NCBI RefSeq assembly: GCF_039540515.1
Contig: NZ_BAABFA010000014.1
Coordinates: 77,267-141,266, forward strand
Direction: 5' to 3'
From: Nemorincola caseinilytica
Lineage (GTDB): Bacteria > Bacteroidota > Bacteroidia > Chitinophagales > Chitinophagaceae
DNA: 64,000 nt
Shown here in pieces: positions 1 through 8,814 of this stretch (position 1 is its first letter; the number at the start of each line of letters is the position of its first letter). A model generated the notes under the pieces. It did no database searches, had not been told where the DNA came from, and saw nothing but the letters and a program-made list of their open reading frames with translations. The position numbers and the translations under genes were made by a program.

Positions 1-409
1 TGGTGGGTATGTAGTGTATCTCTACCTTATTGAGGCCGGCACGGGTGAACAAATGATCGAGCAGGGCGGCGAGAGAACGGGTAACAATGCCGCGGCCCTC
101 ATGCTCGCGGCCTATCCAGTACCCTACCTGGGCGCGCTTTATATCGTGCTGCCAGTTGTACATGCCTGTGCCGCCTATGATGGCGCCATTATAGAATATG
201 CCCAGCGGCAGAGCTTCCTGGTCGCGCATCTGCATTTGTGAGCGCTGAATGAATTCGGTGGAATGCTCGGGCTTTGTTGTAGCGGCCACCCAGCCAAGCC
301 ATGGGCTCAAATGTTGCCTCTGGCTATCTATGGCCGCAAAGAGCGCCCCGGCATCGTCGGGGGTATAGCTGCGCAGCAGCAGGTTATCGTCTACGGTTAT
401 GGAGGTCAC
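1..409 (-). CDS. GNAT-family N-acetyltransferase, 3' end outside the window
   Basis: Reading the minus strand from a GTG at 409 gives an open frame that runs off the left edge. It contains LLLRSYTPDDAGALFAAI, then HLSPWLGWV, then the acetyl-CoA-binding core GYWIGREHEGRGIVTRSLAA, followed by NKVEIH. This is the layout of RimJ/RimL-type acetyltransferases, in which the R/Q-x-x-G-x-G/A segment binds the acetyl-CoA pyrophosphate. The start lies four codons after the lpxD stop in the same frame, and no closer ATG is seen, so it is probably co-transcribed with lpxD. The substrate (protein N-terminus, amino acid or drug) cannot be told from the sequence. Family confidence is high; the start is less certain. 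Confidence 0.8.
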   Translation of the reverse strand, partial: MTSITVDDNLLLRSYTPDDAGALFAAIDSQRQHLSPWLGWVAATTKPEHSTEFIQRSQMQMRDQEALPLGIFYNGAIIGGTGMYNWQHDIKRAQVGYWIGREHEGRGIVTRSLAALLDHLFTRAGLNKVEIHYIPT

Positions 410-421
410 AGGGGTGAGGGT

Positions 422-1375
422 TTAGAGCGTTTTGTTGCCGTATACTTTTTCCCAAAGCTCGGGTATACGTTTGATCCATGCCAGCTCGCGCATTTTGGGT
501 TTCGCCTCGCCTACGGGAGACCCGAAATAGGTCTTGCCGCCTTCCAGGCCGGAGGGTACACCGCTCTGCGCCATCACCACGGCGCCCTTGCCTATGGTGA
601 GGTCTTTGCTGACACCTACCTGGCCCCACAGTATCACCTCATCCTCTATGATGGCCTTGCCACCTATGCCCACCTGTGCAGCAAAGAGGCAATTGCGCCC
701 TATGATGGCGCCATGGCCGATGTGTATATGATTATCGAGCTTGGTGCCTGCACCTATGATGGTGTCGCCGCTCACGCCCTTGTCTATGGTAGTGCCTGCG
801 CCTATCTCTACATCGTTGTGAATGATGACACGGCCGCAGCTTTCCAGCTTATCGTACTGCAGTTCGCGGTCGCGGCGACGCTTGAAGTAGAAGGCATCGG
901 CGCCTATGATACAGCCTGCGTGAATGATGACATTGTCGCCTATGACCGAATGATCGTAGATAGTGACATTGGGGTGAATGAGGCAATTGCGGCCAATGGT
1001 GACATGATGGCCTATGAACACCCCGGGCTGTATGTGCGTACCCTCACCTATAGTGGCAGAATCGCTGATCATTTTGCTGGCAGGCTCGAAGGGGCGGAAA
1101 TGTTTTACGATCCGTACATAGGCGCTAAAGGGATCGTCGGTGATGAGGAGGGTCTTGCCGGGAGGGCAGGGCACCTCTTTGTTGATGATGATGATAGTAG
1201 CCGCCGAATGCAGGCAGGCATTGTAGTATTTCTCGAAGTCGACAAAAGATATATCGCCAGCCTCTACCTTGTGTATCTCGTTGATGCCAGTGGCCTGCTG
1301 TGTGATATCGCCAGCCAGTTTTGCCCCGGTGAATTCTGCCAGCCACTGCACGGTTACGGGTCGCTCGAACTTCAT
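422..1375 (-). CDS. lpxD: UDP-3-O-acylglucosamine N-acyltransferase LpxD (lipid A synthesis)
   Basis: The 317-residue protein adds a 3-hydroxyacyl chain to the 2-amino group of UDP-3-O-acyl-glucosamine, the third step of lipid A synthesis in the cytoplasm. The N-terminal 90 residues have the LpxD uridine-binding layout (AGDISFVDFEKYYNACL). Residues about 100-290 are hexapeptide repeats forming a left-handed beta helix (IGEGTHIQPGVFIGHHVTIG and many similar turns). The expected catalytic-loop region is present as LDNHIHIGHGAIIG, with the conserved His-x-x-x-Gly-His pattern around HIGHG. I chose the ATG at 1375, ten codons inside the longest frame, because homologs begin MKF-like directly before the uridine-binding domain. 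At 317 residues it is a little shorter than typical LpxD, so a second, longer paralog elsewhere is possible. Confidence 0.88.
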   Translation of the reverse strand: MKFERPVTVQWLAEFTGAKLAGDITQQATGINEIHKVEAGDISFVDFEKYYNACLHSAATIIIINKEVPCPPGKTLLITDDPFSAYVRIVKHFRPFEPASKMISDSATIGEGTHIQPGVFIGHHVTIGRNCLIHPNVTIYDHSVIGDNVIIHAGCIIGADAFYFKRRRDRELQYDKLESCGRVIIHNDVEIGAGTTIDKGVSGDTIIGAGTKLDNHIHIGHGAIIGRNCLFAAQVGIGGKAIIEDEVILWGQVGVSKDLTIGKGAVVMAQSGVPSGLEGGKTYFGSPVGEAKPKMRELAWIKRIPELWEKVYGNKTL

Positions 1376-1394
1376 AAAAAATGCTTGTTTGCGG

Positions 1395-1402
1395 CAAAAG
1401 TA
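1395..1402 (-). promoter_or_regulatory. Candidate -7 box upstream of lpxD
   Basis: On the minus strand this reads TACTTTTG, an exact match to the Bacteroidota -7 consensus TAnnTTTG, about 20 bases before the chosen lpxD start. No convincing TTTG lies 19-21 bases upstream, so only half of the promoter is supported. Confidence 0.45.
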
Positions 1403-1503
1403 CAATAGTATGGGGGTTTATGGACAGTACCCGGGTGGTCTCTTTTAGGTTGCAGGCTTGTGTTTTGCGGGGTATTTTGTAATGTTGGCTGTTATTAGGC
1501 AGT

Positions 1504-3375
1504 ATGCAGGAAAGGAAGATTCTGGGTATTTCGTGTTTCTATCACGACTCGGCAGCGGCGCTGACCGTGGGCGGGCGAATAATAGCCGCTGCCCAGGAAG
1601 AGCGCTTTACGCGCGAGAAACATACGGCGGCATTTCCTGCGAACGCCATACGGTACTGCCTGGAAGAGGCAGGGCTGAGGATAGATGAACTGGATGCAGT
1701 GGTATTCTACGATAAACCGCTGCTGAAATTGGAGCGGCTGCTGCAGACCTACTATGCCTTTGCACCAAGGGGGCTGTTGTCCTTCCTGAGGGCGATACCG
1801 GTATGGCTAAGGGAAAAGATATTTCTGAAGAAGCTCATTCGCGATGGGCTGGAGGAGGTAGAGCCTTATGACAGGAAGCAGCTAAAGCTACTGTTCACAG
1901 AGCATCATTTGTCTCATGCGGCCAGTGCATTCTTTCCATCGCCCTACGAACGAGCGGCCATACTGACCATAGATGGGGTGGGCGAATGGTGTACGGCATC
2001 GATAGGCGTGGGAGAAGGGAACAGGATACGCATAGTGAGAGAAATGGAGTTCCCGCACTCGGTGGGGTTGCTGTACAGCGCATTTACCTACTACCTGGGC
2101 TTTGCGGTGAATGGTGGAGAGTACAAGCTGATGGGGCTGGCGCCCTATGGCGACCCGGGAGCAGAGCGCACGGTGCAGTACATGGATACGATAAAGAAGC
2201 GGCTGGTGGATGTAAAGGAAGATGGATCGGTATGGATGGACCAGGGGTATTTTAGCTATGCCACCGGCCTGCGTATGGCCAGAGAGGATGAATGGGAGCG
2301 CCTATTCGGATTTCCCAGGAGGGAGGAAGATGCGGCCATAGAGCAACACCATTGCGACCTGGCCCTGGCCATACAAACGGTGACAGAGGAGATAGTGATA
2401 AAGATGGCCCGAGAGGTAAAGAGAATAACAGGAGCTGACGACCTATGCATGGCAGGTGGTGTGGCGCTGAACTGTGTGGCCAATGGCAAGCTGCTGCGAG
2501 AGGGGATATTCAGCAAGATATATGTGCAGCCCGCGGCGGGCGATGCAGGTGGTGCATTGGGCGCTGCGCTGGCAGCAGCACATATGTACTATGAGGAGCC
2601 ACGCATGGCCGATGGTGTGAACGACCAGATGAACGGCAGCTACCTGGGGCCGCAGTATAGCGATAAGGAGGTGATGCAGATGAACAGGAGAGAGAGGGCT
2701 GTATACAAACGCTATGATAACTTTGAGAACCTGACCGCTGATGTAGCGGCGAGACTGGCCAATGGAGAAGTAGTAGGCTGGTACCAGGGGCGAATGGAAT
2801 ATGGGCCGAGGGCACTGGGCAACCGCAGCATACTTGCAGATGCCCGCGATCCGGAAATGCAAAAGCGGCTGAACCTAAGGATAAAAAACAGGGAGGGCTT
2901 CAGGCCGTTCGCGCCGGCGGTGCTGGTAGAGGATGCCACAGAGTACTTTGAGCTGGAGACGGATTCGTCCTATATGCTGATGGTGGCACAGGTAAGGAGA
3001 GATAGGTGTGTACCGCTGCCGGAGGGCTTTCATGGGCTGCCGCTGTGGGATAAACTGTACCAAAAGCGCAGCGATATACAGGCGGTGACGCATGTGGATG
3101 GGTCGGCAAGGATACAGACGGTGCATAGGGGTACGAACGAAAGGTACCGGCAACTGATAAACGCCTTTAAGCAACTAACGGGATACGGGTTGCTGGTGAA
3201 CACGAGCTTCAATGTGCGGGACGAACCGGTGGTGTGTACGCCCTACGATGCGTACCGCTGTTTTATGGCCACTGATATGGATGTGCTGGTGATGAACGAA
3301 TATGTATACCTGAAAAGCGAGCAGCCCGAAAGGGACAATAAGGACAAATGGAAAAGTATGATAGCAACTATATAA
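1504..3375 (+). CDS. NodU/CmcH-family carbamoyltransferase
   Basis: The 623-residue protein belongs to the family that activates carbamoyl phosphate with ATP and transfers the carbamoyl group to a sugar or small-molecule hydroxyl. The N-terminal Kae1/YrdC-like ATPase part is seen in ILGISCFYHDSAAAL, the metal-binding histidines in TEHHLSHAASAFF, and the actin-like ATP site in AILTIDGVGEW. The C-terminal carbamoyl-transfer domain contains GRMEYGPRALGNRSILADAR and NTSFNVRDEPVV, both hallmark segments. The length is normal. It is followed after 10 bases by a DUF5989 peptide and then SxtJ, a recurrent trio in surface-polysaccharide or secondary-metabolite loci, so these three are probably one operon. 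The acceptor is unknown. Confidence 0.9.
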   Translation: MQERKILGISCFYHDSAAALTVGGRIIAAAQEERFTREKHTAAFPANAIRYCLEEAGLRIDELDAVVFYDKPLLKLERLLQTYYAFAPRGLLSFLRAIPVWLREKIFLKKLIRDGLEEVEPYDRKQLKLLFTEHHLSHAASAFFPSPYERAAILTIDGVGEWCTASIGVGEGNRIRIVREMEFPHSVGLLYSAFTYYLGFAVNGGEYKLMGLAPYGDPGAERTVQYMDTIKKRLVDVKEDGSVWMDQGYFSYATGLRMAREDEWERLFGFPRREEDAAIEQHHCDLALAIQTVTEEIVIKMAREVKRITGADDLCMAGGVALNCVANGKLLREGIFSKIYVQPAAGDAGGALGAALAAAHMYYEEPRMADGVNDQMNGSYLGPQYSDKEVMQMNRRERAVYKRYDNFENLTADVAARLANGEVVGWYQGRMEYGPRALGNRSILADARDPEMQKRLNLRIKNREGFRPFAPAVLVEDATEYFELETDSSYMLMVAQVRRDRCVPLPEGFHGLPLWDKLYQKRSDIQAVTHVDGSARIQTVHRGTNERYRQLINAFKQLTGYGLLVNTSFNVRDEPVVCTPYDAYRCFMATDMDVLVMNEYVYLKSEQPERDNKDKWKSMIATI

Positions 3376-3385
3376 ACGCTGGCAA

Positions 3386-3535
3386 ATGGAGTTTCTGAAA
3401 GACATATGGCTCTTTATGAGAGCACGCAAAAAGTACTGGCTGGCACCGATGATAGCAGTATTGCTGCTGCTGGGTGTGATACTGGTATTTGGCGGAGGCT
3501 CGGCTATAGCGCCATTCATTTATACATTGTTCTGA
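3386..3535 (+). CDS. DUF5989-family small membrane protein (49 aa)
   Basis: A 49-residue ORF begins MEFLKDIWLFMRARKKYWL and continues with one hydrophobic helix, about residues 21-48. This is the pattern of the DUF5989 family: an amphipathic Arg/Lys-rich N-terminus followed by a single transmembrane segment. It sits 10 bases after the carbamoyltransferase stop and 1 base before the SxtJ gene, which is the usual order for this trio. The function is unknown; it may anchor or organise the carbamoyltransferase at the membrane. Confidence 0.85.
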   Translation: MEFLKDIWLFMRARKKYWLAPMIAVLLLLGVILVFGGGSAIAPFIYTLF

Positions 3536-3536
3536 T

Positions 3537-3905
3537 ATGGTAAAGAACACGAAACAAGAAACAGCCAGGGCCATACTTACTATAACTGTAGGGCTGCTGG
3601 TGGTATACGTCATGTCCGGAATGCAGTGGGCGCTGGTAACGGCGGTTGTAGTGGGATGTGTGGGTGTTCTGTCGCCCTACCTTAGCAGGAAGATAGAGTG
3701 GGTATGGATGCAACTGGCAGGTGTGCTAGGGAAGATAATGCCCAATGCATTGCTGACGGCGGTGTTCTACCTGGTATTGCTACCTATAGCGTTGCTGTCG
3801 CGCATGGGTGGTAAGGATCCGCTGAGGTTGAAGAACAGGGATAAAAGCACCTTTAAGGAATGCAATAAGGAGTTCGATAAGGTGTCTTTCGAGCAGCCGT
3901 GGTAG
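3537..3905 (+). CDS. SxtJ-family membrane protein
   Basis: This 122-residue protein has two or three hydrophobic segments (ILTITVGLLVVYVMSG, then ALVTAVVVGCVGVLSPYL, then a longer one around NALLTAVFYLVLLPIALL) and a soluble Lys-rich C-terminus with DPLRLKNRDKSTFK. This matches the SxtJ family, named from a saxitoxin cluster but widespread beside NodU-type carbamoyltransferases. It starts one base after the DUF5989 stop, so translation is probably coupled. Its biochemical role is not known. Its stop is 1 base from the converging ABC transporter gene. Confidence 0.8.
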   Translation: MVKNTKQETARAILTITVGLLVVYVMSGMQWALVTAVVVGCVGVLSPYLSRKIEWVWMQLAGVLGKIMPNALLTAVFYLVLLPIALLSRMGGKDPLRLKNRDKSTFKECNKEFDKVSFEQPW

Positions 3906-3906
3906 G

Positions 3907-5706
3907 CTATTTTACCTGCTGCATCTCTACCAGCTTTTTATAGATACCATTGGCGGCCAGCAGGGTGGCATGTGTGCCACGCTCGGCTATGCGGCCTTTC
4001 TCCAGCACTATTATCTCATCGGCATGCTGCACTGTAGAAAGGCGATGCGCTATGACAATGCAGGTACGGTTCTGCATCAGCTTATTGATGGCTTCCTGTA
4101 CCAGGCGCTCGCTCTCGGTATCGAGAGATGAGGTGGCCTCATCGAGTATGAGGATGGGCGGGTTCTTCAGCACTGCACGGGCTATGGTGATGCGCTGGCG
4201 CTCGCCACCACTGAGGCGTGCACCACGGTCGCCGGCCACGGTATCATAGCCTTCGCTTTTCTGCAGTATGAATTTATCGGCATGGGCTATGCGTGCGGCC
4301 TCTTCCACGCGCTCTTTGGTAGCGCCACCGGTACCGAGGGTGATGTTGTTGTAGAGCGTATCGTTGAAGAGGATGGGATCCTGGCTTACGACACCTATGA
4401 GGCGGCGCAGGTCGTCGATCTTGCAGTCGCGGATGTCTGTGCCGTCTATCAGTATCTCGCCACTTGTCACATCGTGAAAGCGGGGTATGAGATCGGCAAG
4501 GGTAGATTTGCCGGCACCTGAGGAACCTACGAGGGCCACGGTCTTGCCCTTGGGTATAGTAAGGTCTATGTCCTGCAGCACGGTACGCTCGCCATAGGCG
4601 AAATGCACATTGCGGAGGGTAATGTTGTTATCGAAGGCGGGCAGGTGCTTTGCATTGGCTTTCTCCGTGATGGTGTTGGGTACAGAGAGCAGGTGCTCTA
4701 TACGGTCTAGTGCAGCGGTACCTTTCTGTACATTGCTGAACGCACCGGAGAGATTTTTGAAAGGCGCTATGAGCATCCAGAAGGCGCCTATATAAGTAAT
4801 GAATACCGGCCCGGTGAAGCCTGTGCCGGCAAATACCATACGGCCCCCCAGCCAGAGGATGACGGCGGCCACTATAATGCCCATCGTTTCGGACATGGGG
4901 GAGGCAAGTTCTTTTCGCGCAGCTATAAAGTTGCGTGTGCGGAAGAGCATATTATTGAGCCGGGTGAAGCGTAGGCGCTGGTGCGTCTCGGCTCCGAAGG
5001 CTTTGATAACGCGCATGCCTGCCAGCGATTCGTCTATCACACCCATCATATTGCCCAGGTGCTCTTGTGCTGCATTGGAAGACCGGCGCAGCGACTTGCT
5101 GATGCGCCCAATGATGAAACCTGCCACGGGCAGGAACACAAGCAGTACCAGTGTGAGCTGATAATTGACCCACACCATATAGGAGATATAAAAAATGATG
5201 GAAAGCGGCTCGCGAATGAATACCTCCAGCACGCTCATGATGGAAAGCTCTACCTCGTTGATGTCGTTGGTCATGCGCGACATGAGGTCGCCTTTGCGCT
5301 CTTCGGTAAAGAAGCCAATGGGCAGCGACATGGTCTTGTCGAAGAGATCGGTGCGCAGCTTGCGAAGGATATTATTGCGAATGGGATTGAGGATGTATAC
5401 TGCCAGGTAAAGGAAGACATTCTTTAGCAGGGTAAGCAGCACTACGGCAATGCATACATATGTGAGCGCTGTGAGCCGGTCGTGGCGCAATACAATGTCG
5501 TTGATGTAGTTTATGGCTATATCAGCAGGACCCGATACCGCATTCTTTGCCGGTGGCGCGGCCTGGAACAATACCTGCAGTACGGGGCCTACCATGATCA
5601 TGGTGGCCAATCCGAAGGGAATGCCCAGCAGATTTGCAGTGAAGTATAGCGCGATCTTGCCTTTTTGGTCTGCGAGGTATGCTAACAGCCTTGATATTCT
5701 TTTCAT
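3907..5706 (-). CDS. MsbA-like ABC exporter, fused transmembrane and ATPase domains
   Basis: The 599-residue half-transporter should work as a homodimer in the inner membrane. Residues about 15-330 carry six membrane helices (for example IALYFTANLLGIPFGLATMI). The ATPase domain follows with Walker A GSSGAGKST, Q-loop VVSQDPILFND, signature LSGGERQRI, Walker B ILILDEATSSLD and H-loop IVIAHRLST. This is the order and length of lipid A flippase MsbA and related multidrug exporters. Lipid A core export is the likely role for a Bacteroidota housekeeping copy, but substrate cannot be fixed from sequence. It converges with the SxtJ gene and is probably transcribed alone. Confidence 0.88.
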   Translation of the reverse strand: MKRISRLLAYLADQKGKIALYFTANLLGIPFGLATMIMVGPVLQVLFQAAPPAKNAVSGPADIAINYINDIVLRHDRLTALTYVCIAVVLLTLLKNVFLYLAVYILNPIRNNILRKLRTDLFDKTMSLPIGFFTEERKGDLMSRMTNDINEVELSIMSVLEVFIREPLSIIFYISYMVWVNYQLTLVLLVFLPVAGFIIGRISKSLRRSSNAAQEHLGNMMGVIDESLAGMRVIKAFGAETHQRLRFTRLNNMLFRTRNFIAARKELASPMSETMGIIVAAVILWLGGRMVFAGTGFTGPVFITYIGAFWMLIAPFKNLSGAFSNVQKGTAALDRIEHLLSVPNTITEKANAKHLPAFDNNITLRNVHFAYGERTVLQDIDLTIPKGKTVALVGSSGAGKSTLADLIPRFHDVTSGEILIDGTDIRDCKIDDLRRLIGVVSQDPILFNDTLYNNITLGTGGATKERVEEAARIAHADKFILQKSEGYDTVAGDRGARLSGGERQRITIARAVLKNPPILILDEATSSLDTESERLVQEAINKLMQNRTCIVIAHRLSTVQHADEIIVLEKGRIAERGTHATLLAANGIYKKLVEMQQVK

Positions 5707-5811
5707 TACGGTGCGGCAAAATTACGCTTAATACCCATAGGGATATGTTAGAATTGTGGACGGAACGCCCTGGGTATAACGCTTGTGACCGTGGAATAGT
5801 ATGGGAAGTGG

Positions 5812-6381
5812 TCAATTGAGATGTATCACATCGTACTCGGGGTCAGAGATACGCTCCAGGGCAAAGATGAAACGCACCTGCTCTGTAAGCTCCTGCAGGC
5901 GTTTGATGGGTAGTACTACAGAGGTAGTAAAAAGATTGACCGAAAGCCCCTGTTCGTTGTGGTGGGCGAACTGGAGGGTGCCACTGTCTACGCCGGAGCG
6001 CTGGCCGCGCTCTTTTATGGTATAGTGCAGGTCTTTGAAGGGCAATACCTTTAGCTGGGTTGTGAAAAAGCCGTAGTTGCGGCGGTAAGAGAGGCTTTTG
6101 GTATTGATGATGACGAACTCGCGGCCGAAGAGGTTCCAAAGAGTGAGCCTCCCCAGGGTGATGGCATAGAAGAGCGGCAAAAAGATATATATGGCAAAAA
6201 GAGAAAGCCGGGGCAACCCCTCGCCCCATACCGAATATACTATAAGACCATATATAGCGAAGGCGAAGATATTGGCAAACAACAAGGATATTCTGACCGT
6301 TCTGTCCGGCCGAATGGCGCTATCCAGGTACACGCATGCCCCATCATTCGTTATCTCTGCCGTGTTTTTCATAGCAGGCAT
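5812..6381 (-). CDS. Small membrane protein with PH-like cytoplasmic region, function unknown
   Basis: This 189-residue protein has two membrane segments near residues 30-90 (ISLLFANIFAFAIYGLIVYS and LSLFAIYIFLPLFYAITLG) and then a soluble beta-rich half (FVIINTKSLSYRRNYGFFTT, LKVLPFKDLHYTIK). That arrangement resembles bacterial PH-like membrane proteins in which a pleckstrin-type fold follows a helical hairpin. I do not recognise a named family. It lies between glmM and the ABC exporter genes on the same strand, 34 bases after glmM, so co-transcription with glmM is plausible. The start could instead be the Met at residue 4. Confidence 0.65.
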   Translation of the reverse strand: MPAMKNTAEITNDGACVYLDSAIRPDRTVRISLLFANIFAFAIYGLIVYSVWGEGLPRLSLFAIYIFLPLFYAITLGRLTLWNLFGREFVIINTKSLSYRRNYGFFTTQLKVLPFKDLHYTIKERGQRSGVDSGTLQFAHHNEQGLSVNLFTTSVVLPIKRLQELTEQVRFIFALERISDPEYDVIHLN

Positions 6382-6414
6382 GGTTTTAAGGTCCCGTATG
6401 TAATGCTCCTCCCT

Positions 6415-7809
6415 TTACTCGGCCTTCATCAGCATCATCTCGCGTATATCGGCCATAATGCGCTTGGCTATATTATTGGCCGTGGTCTCTGAACCACTTT
6501 CGGAGTAGATGCGTATGATAGGCTCTGTATTGGATGTGCGGAGGTGTACCCAATCGTTATCGAAGTCTATGCGCAGGCCATCTTCTGTATTGATGGGCTG
6601 CTTCTTGTATTTTGCCTTTATCTGCTCGAAGATATGCTTCACGTTCACGTCCTCGTCCAGCTCTATCTTGTTCTTCGATATAAAATAATCGGGATAGGTA
6701 CTGCGTAGCGCCTTGGTGGTCTTGCCCGACCGGGCAAGATGTGTAAGGAAGAGGCCTATACCTATAAGCGCATCACGGCCATAGTGCAGTTCGGGCACTA
6801 TGACGCCTCCATTACCTTCACCACCTATCACTGCGTTCACCTCCTTCATCTTGCGTACCACGTTCACCTCGCCTACTGCGCTGGGGTAGTACTGGCCGCC
6901 GTGTTTCTCGGTCACATCGCGCAGGGCGCGGGTAGATGAGAGGTTGGAGACCGTATTGCCCTTTTTCTGAGACAGTATATAGTCGGCAATGGCTACGAGG
7001 GTATACTCTTCGCCAAAGAGGCTGCCATCCTCACATACGAAGCAAAGCCTGTCCACATCGGGGTCTATGGCTATACCCAGCGATGCGTTCTGCTTCTTTA
7101 CCGTGGCGCAAAGCTCTATAAGGTTCTCTGGCAGCGGCTCGGGGTTGTGTGCGAACTTGCCCGTCACCTCTTCGTTTATCACCAGTACTTCCTGCACGCC
7201 AAGGGCCTTGAGGAGGGGTGGTACCGATATGGCGCCGGTAGAGTTGACAGCATCTACCACTACTTTGAAATTCTTTTTGCGTATAGCTTCTACATCCACC
7301 AGGGGGTGGCGCAGTATAATGTCTATGTGCTGCTGTATATAGGTATCGTTGTGAGTGAGGACGCCCAGCTTGTTCACCTCGGCATAGCGGATATCGCCCT
7401 GCTCTGCGAAGTCGAGTATCCACTGGCCGGCGGCAGCGTCTATGAACTCGCCATCCTTGTTCAGCAGTTTCAGCGCATTCCACTCTTTGGGGTTGTGGCT
7501 GGCAGTGATGATGATACCGCCTGCGGCATCTTCCATTTTCACGGCCATCTCTACCGTAGGTGTGGTGCTGAGGCCCAGGTCTACAACTGTACAACCTATG
7601 CCCTGCAGGGTAGCGGCCACGAGGTCGCGCACCATGCCGCCAGATATACGGCCATCACGGCCTATGATTATCTTTTTATTGTCGCCCTGCTGTGCTATCC
7701 ATGCACCGTAAGCAGTGGTGAATTTGACGATATCTATCGGGGTAAGGCTTTTACCGGGTACCCCGCCAATGGTGCCGCGTATGCCTGAAATGGATCGAAT
7801 TAAAGCCAT
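6415..7809 (-). CDS. glmM: Phosphoglucosamine mutase / alpha-D-phosphohexomutase
   Basis: The 464-residue enzyme interconverts sugar 6- and 1-phosphates; the GlmM version makes glucosamine-1-phosphate for UDP-GlcNAc, feeding peptidoglycan and lipid A. The catalytic phosphoserine loop is TASHNPKEWN (residues about 100-110), the Mg site is DPDVDRLCF (about 245-253), the sugar-binding loop is GEGNGGVI, and the C-terminal phosphate-binding loop is RTSNTEPIIRIY. The start MALIRSISGIRGTIGG is typical. Some homologs are phosphomannomutases; GlmM is favoured by the N-terminal SGIRGTIG and by overall length. Lipid A genes nearby fit a cell-envelope role. Confidence 0.82.
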   Translation of the reverse strand: MALIRSISGIRGTIGGVPGKSLTPIDIVKFTTAYGAWIAQQGDNKKIIIGRDGRISGGMVRDLVAATLQGIGCTVVDLGLSTTPTVEMAVKMEDAAGGIIITASHNPKEWNALKLLNKDGEFIDAAAGQWILDFAEQGDIRYAEVNKLGVLTHNDTYIQQHIDIILRHPLVDVEAIRKKNFKVVVDAVNSTGAISVPPLLKALGVQEVLVINEEVTGKFAHNPEPLPENLIELCATVKKQNASLGIAIDPDVDRLCFVCEDGSLFGEEYTLVAIADYILSQKKGNTVSNLSSTRALRDVTEKHGGQYYPSAVGEVNVVRKMKEVNAVIGGEGNGGVIVPELHYGRDALIGIGLFLTHLARSGKTTKALRSTYPDYFISKNKIELDEDVNVKHIFEQIKAKYKKQPINTEDGLRIDFDNDWVHLRTSNTEPIIRIYSESGSETTANNIAKRIMADIREMMLMKAE

Positions 7810-7985
7810 GGTGATACTTCTCTATGCGAAGATAAGGATTTCGGGAGTTGGATCGTTATATAGTTATTGACAAATGGTTACAGAATTACCTGATAATTAT
7901 AGCTTTACCATTGATGCCAAGATAAGAATACATGATGAATATGTTTGTAGCGTGTGGCATATACCCGGGAGGGCGCTGCCACGCA

Positions 7986-8567
7986 TCAGGTAGTACGCTC
8001 GGTGAGCCATTTGGGTACCGGTGGCGGGGTGTAGCGCTCCATCATGTCCAGCAGCTCATCGGCCGAGGGGCTGGCAAGCAGGGAGGTATTCACACATTCA
8101 TCCAGGAAGCCCTCCTGCACCATATTGCTGCACAGGGCCAGGAGGGCATCGTAAAAGCCATTGATATTGAGCAGGCCTATGGGTTTGCGGTGCAGGCCCA
8201 GCTGGCCCCAGGTGAGCATCTCGAAAAGCTCTTCCATAGTGCCCCAGCCACCGGGCAGGGCTATGACCCCATCGCACAGGCGGTTCATCTGCAGCTTGCG
8301 CTCGTGCATGGTATCTACCGATATGAGCTTAGTAAGGCCGTCGTGCACTATCTCCTTATGTTCCAGGAAACGGGGTATGACACCCGTGACCCTGCCGCCC
8401 TGCTGCAGTGCGGCCTCGGCCACGGCGCCCATGAGGCCTACTTTGGCGCCACCATATACTATACCTATGCCGCGGGAGGCCAGCATGGCGCCGAGATCGA
8501 AGGCGGTCTCGCGGTAGAGCTCGTTATAACCCTCTGAAGAGCCACAGAATACAGCTATATTTTGCAT
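7986..8567 (-). CDS. LOG-family protein (TIGR00730 Rossmann fold)
   Basis: The 193-residue protein carries the LOG-family nucleotide-binding signature PGGWGTMEELFE and the N-terminal Rossmann segment IAVFCGSSEGY with GGAKVGLMG. Family members are cytokinin riboside 5'-monophosphate phosphoribohydrolases that release the adenine-type base from an N6-modified AMP, or are nucleotide 5'-monophosphate nucleosidases. The start at 8567 (MQNIAVFCGS) is chosen over an 18-codon longer frame because homologs begin right at the Rossmann strand. It lies upstream of glmM on the same strand with 176 bases between, so it may have its own transcript. Confidence 0.85.
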   Translation of the reverse strand: MQNIAVFCGSSEGYNELYRETAFDLGAMLASRGIGIVYGGAKVGLMGAVAEAALQQGGRVTGVIPRFLEHKEIVHDGLTKLISVDTMHERKLQMNRLCDGVIALPGGWGTMEELFEMLTWGQLGLHRKPIGLLNINGFYDALLALCSNMVQEGFLDECVNTSLLASPSADELLDMMERYTPPPVPKWLTERTT

Positions 8568-8679
8568 GGGGCAGGTATTTTGATGAAGGATCAAATGTAA
8601 TGAATGAGCACCAGCAGGCAATATGGCGGCCGGCAGATCTAACCATACTTTAATGATACATGTATTTTGCGGCTACCTA

Positions 8680-8710
8680 TTTGTAATGAGGAACGATACC
8701 CTTACTTTTG
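8680..8710 (+). promoter_or_regulatory. Bacteroidota-type promoter of the tRNA-Arg gene
   Basis: A TTTG at 8680-8683 is followed after 19 bases by TACTTTTG at 8703-8710. This fits the Bacteroidota consensus TTTG, 19-21 bases, TAnnTTTG. The -7 box ends 29 bases before the first tRNA base, a sensible distance for a short 5' leader. Confidence 0.75.
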
Positions 8711-8739
8711 CACCTCCAACGTACGGAACGGTATGTTCT

Positions 8740-8814
8740 GGTCTCGTAGTTCAATGGATAGAATAGAAGTTTCCTAAACTTTTGATACAGGTTCGATTCC
8801 TGTCGAGACTACCA
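8740..8814 (+). tRNA. tRNA-Arg (anticodon CCT)
   Basis: A full cloverleaf can be folded. The acceptor stem is GGTCTCG at 8740 pairing with CGAGACT at 8804-8810 (first pair G-T), the anticodon stem is gaagt/acttt with loop TTCCTAA (anticodon CCT at 8773-8775), the T arm is acagg/cctgt around TTCGATT, the discriminator base is A, and CCA is encoded at 8812-8814. The gene is the left boundary of the genomic island: GC-rich core sequence precedes it and AT-rich island sequence follows at once. Confidence 0.93.

Noticed and set aside
263..1408. Long plus-strand frame of 381 codons
   Set aside because: It is antisense to lpxD and the acetyltransferase gene; its translation has no family pattern and reflects the hexapeptide repeats read backwards.
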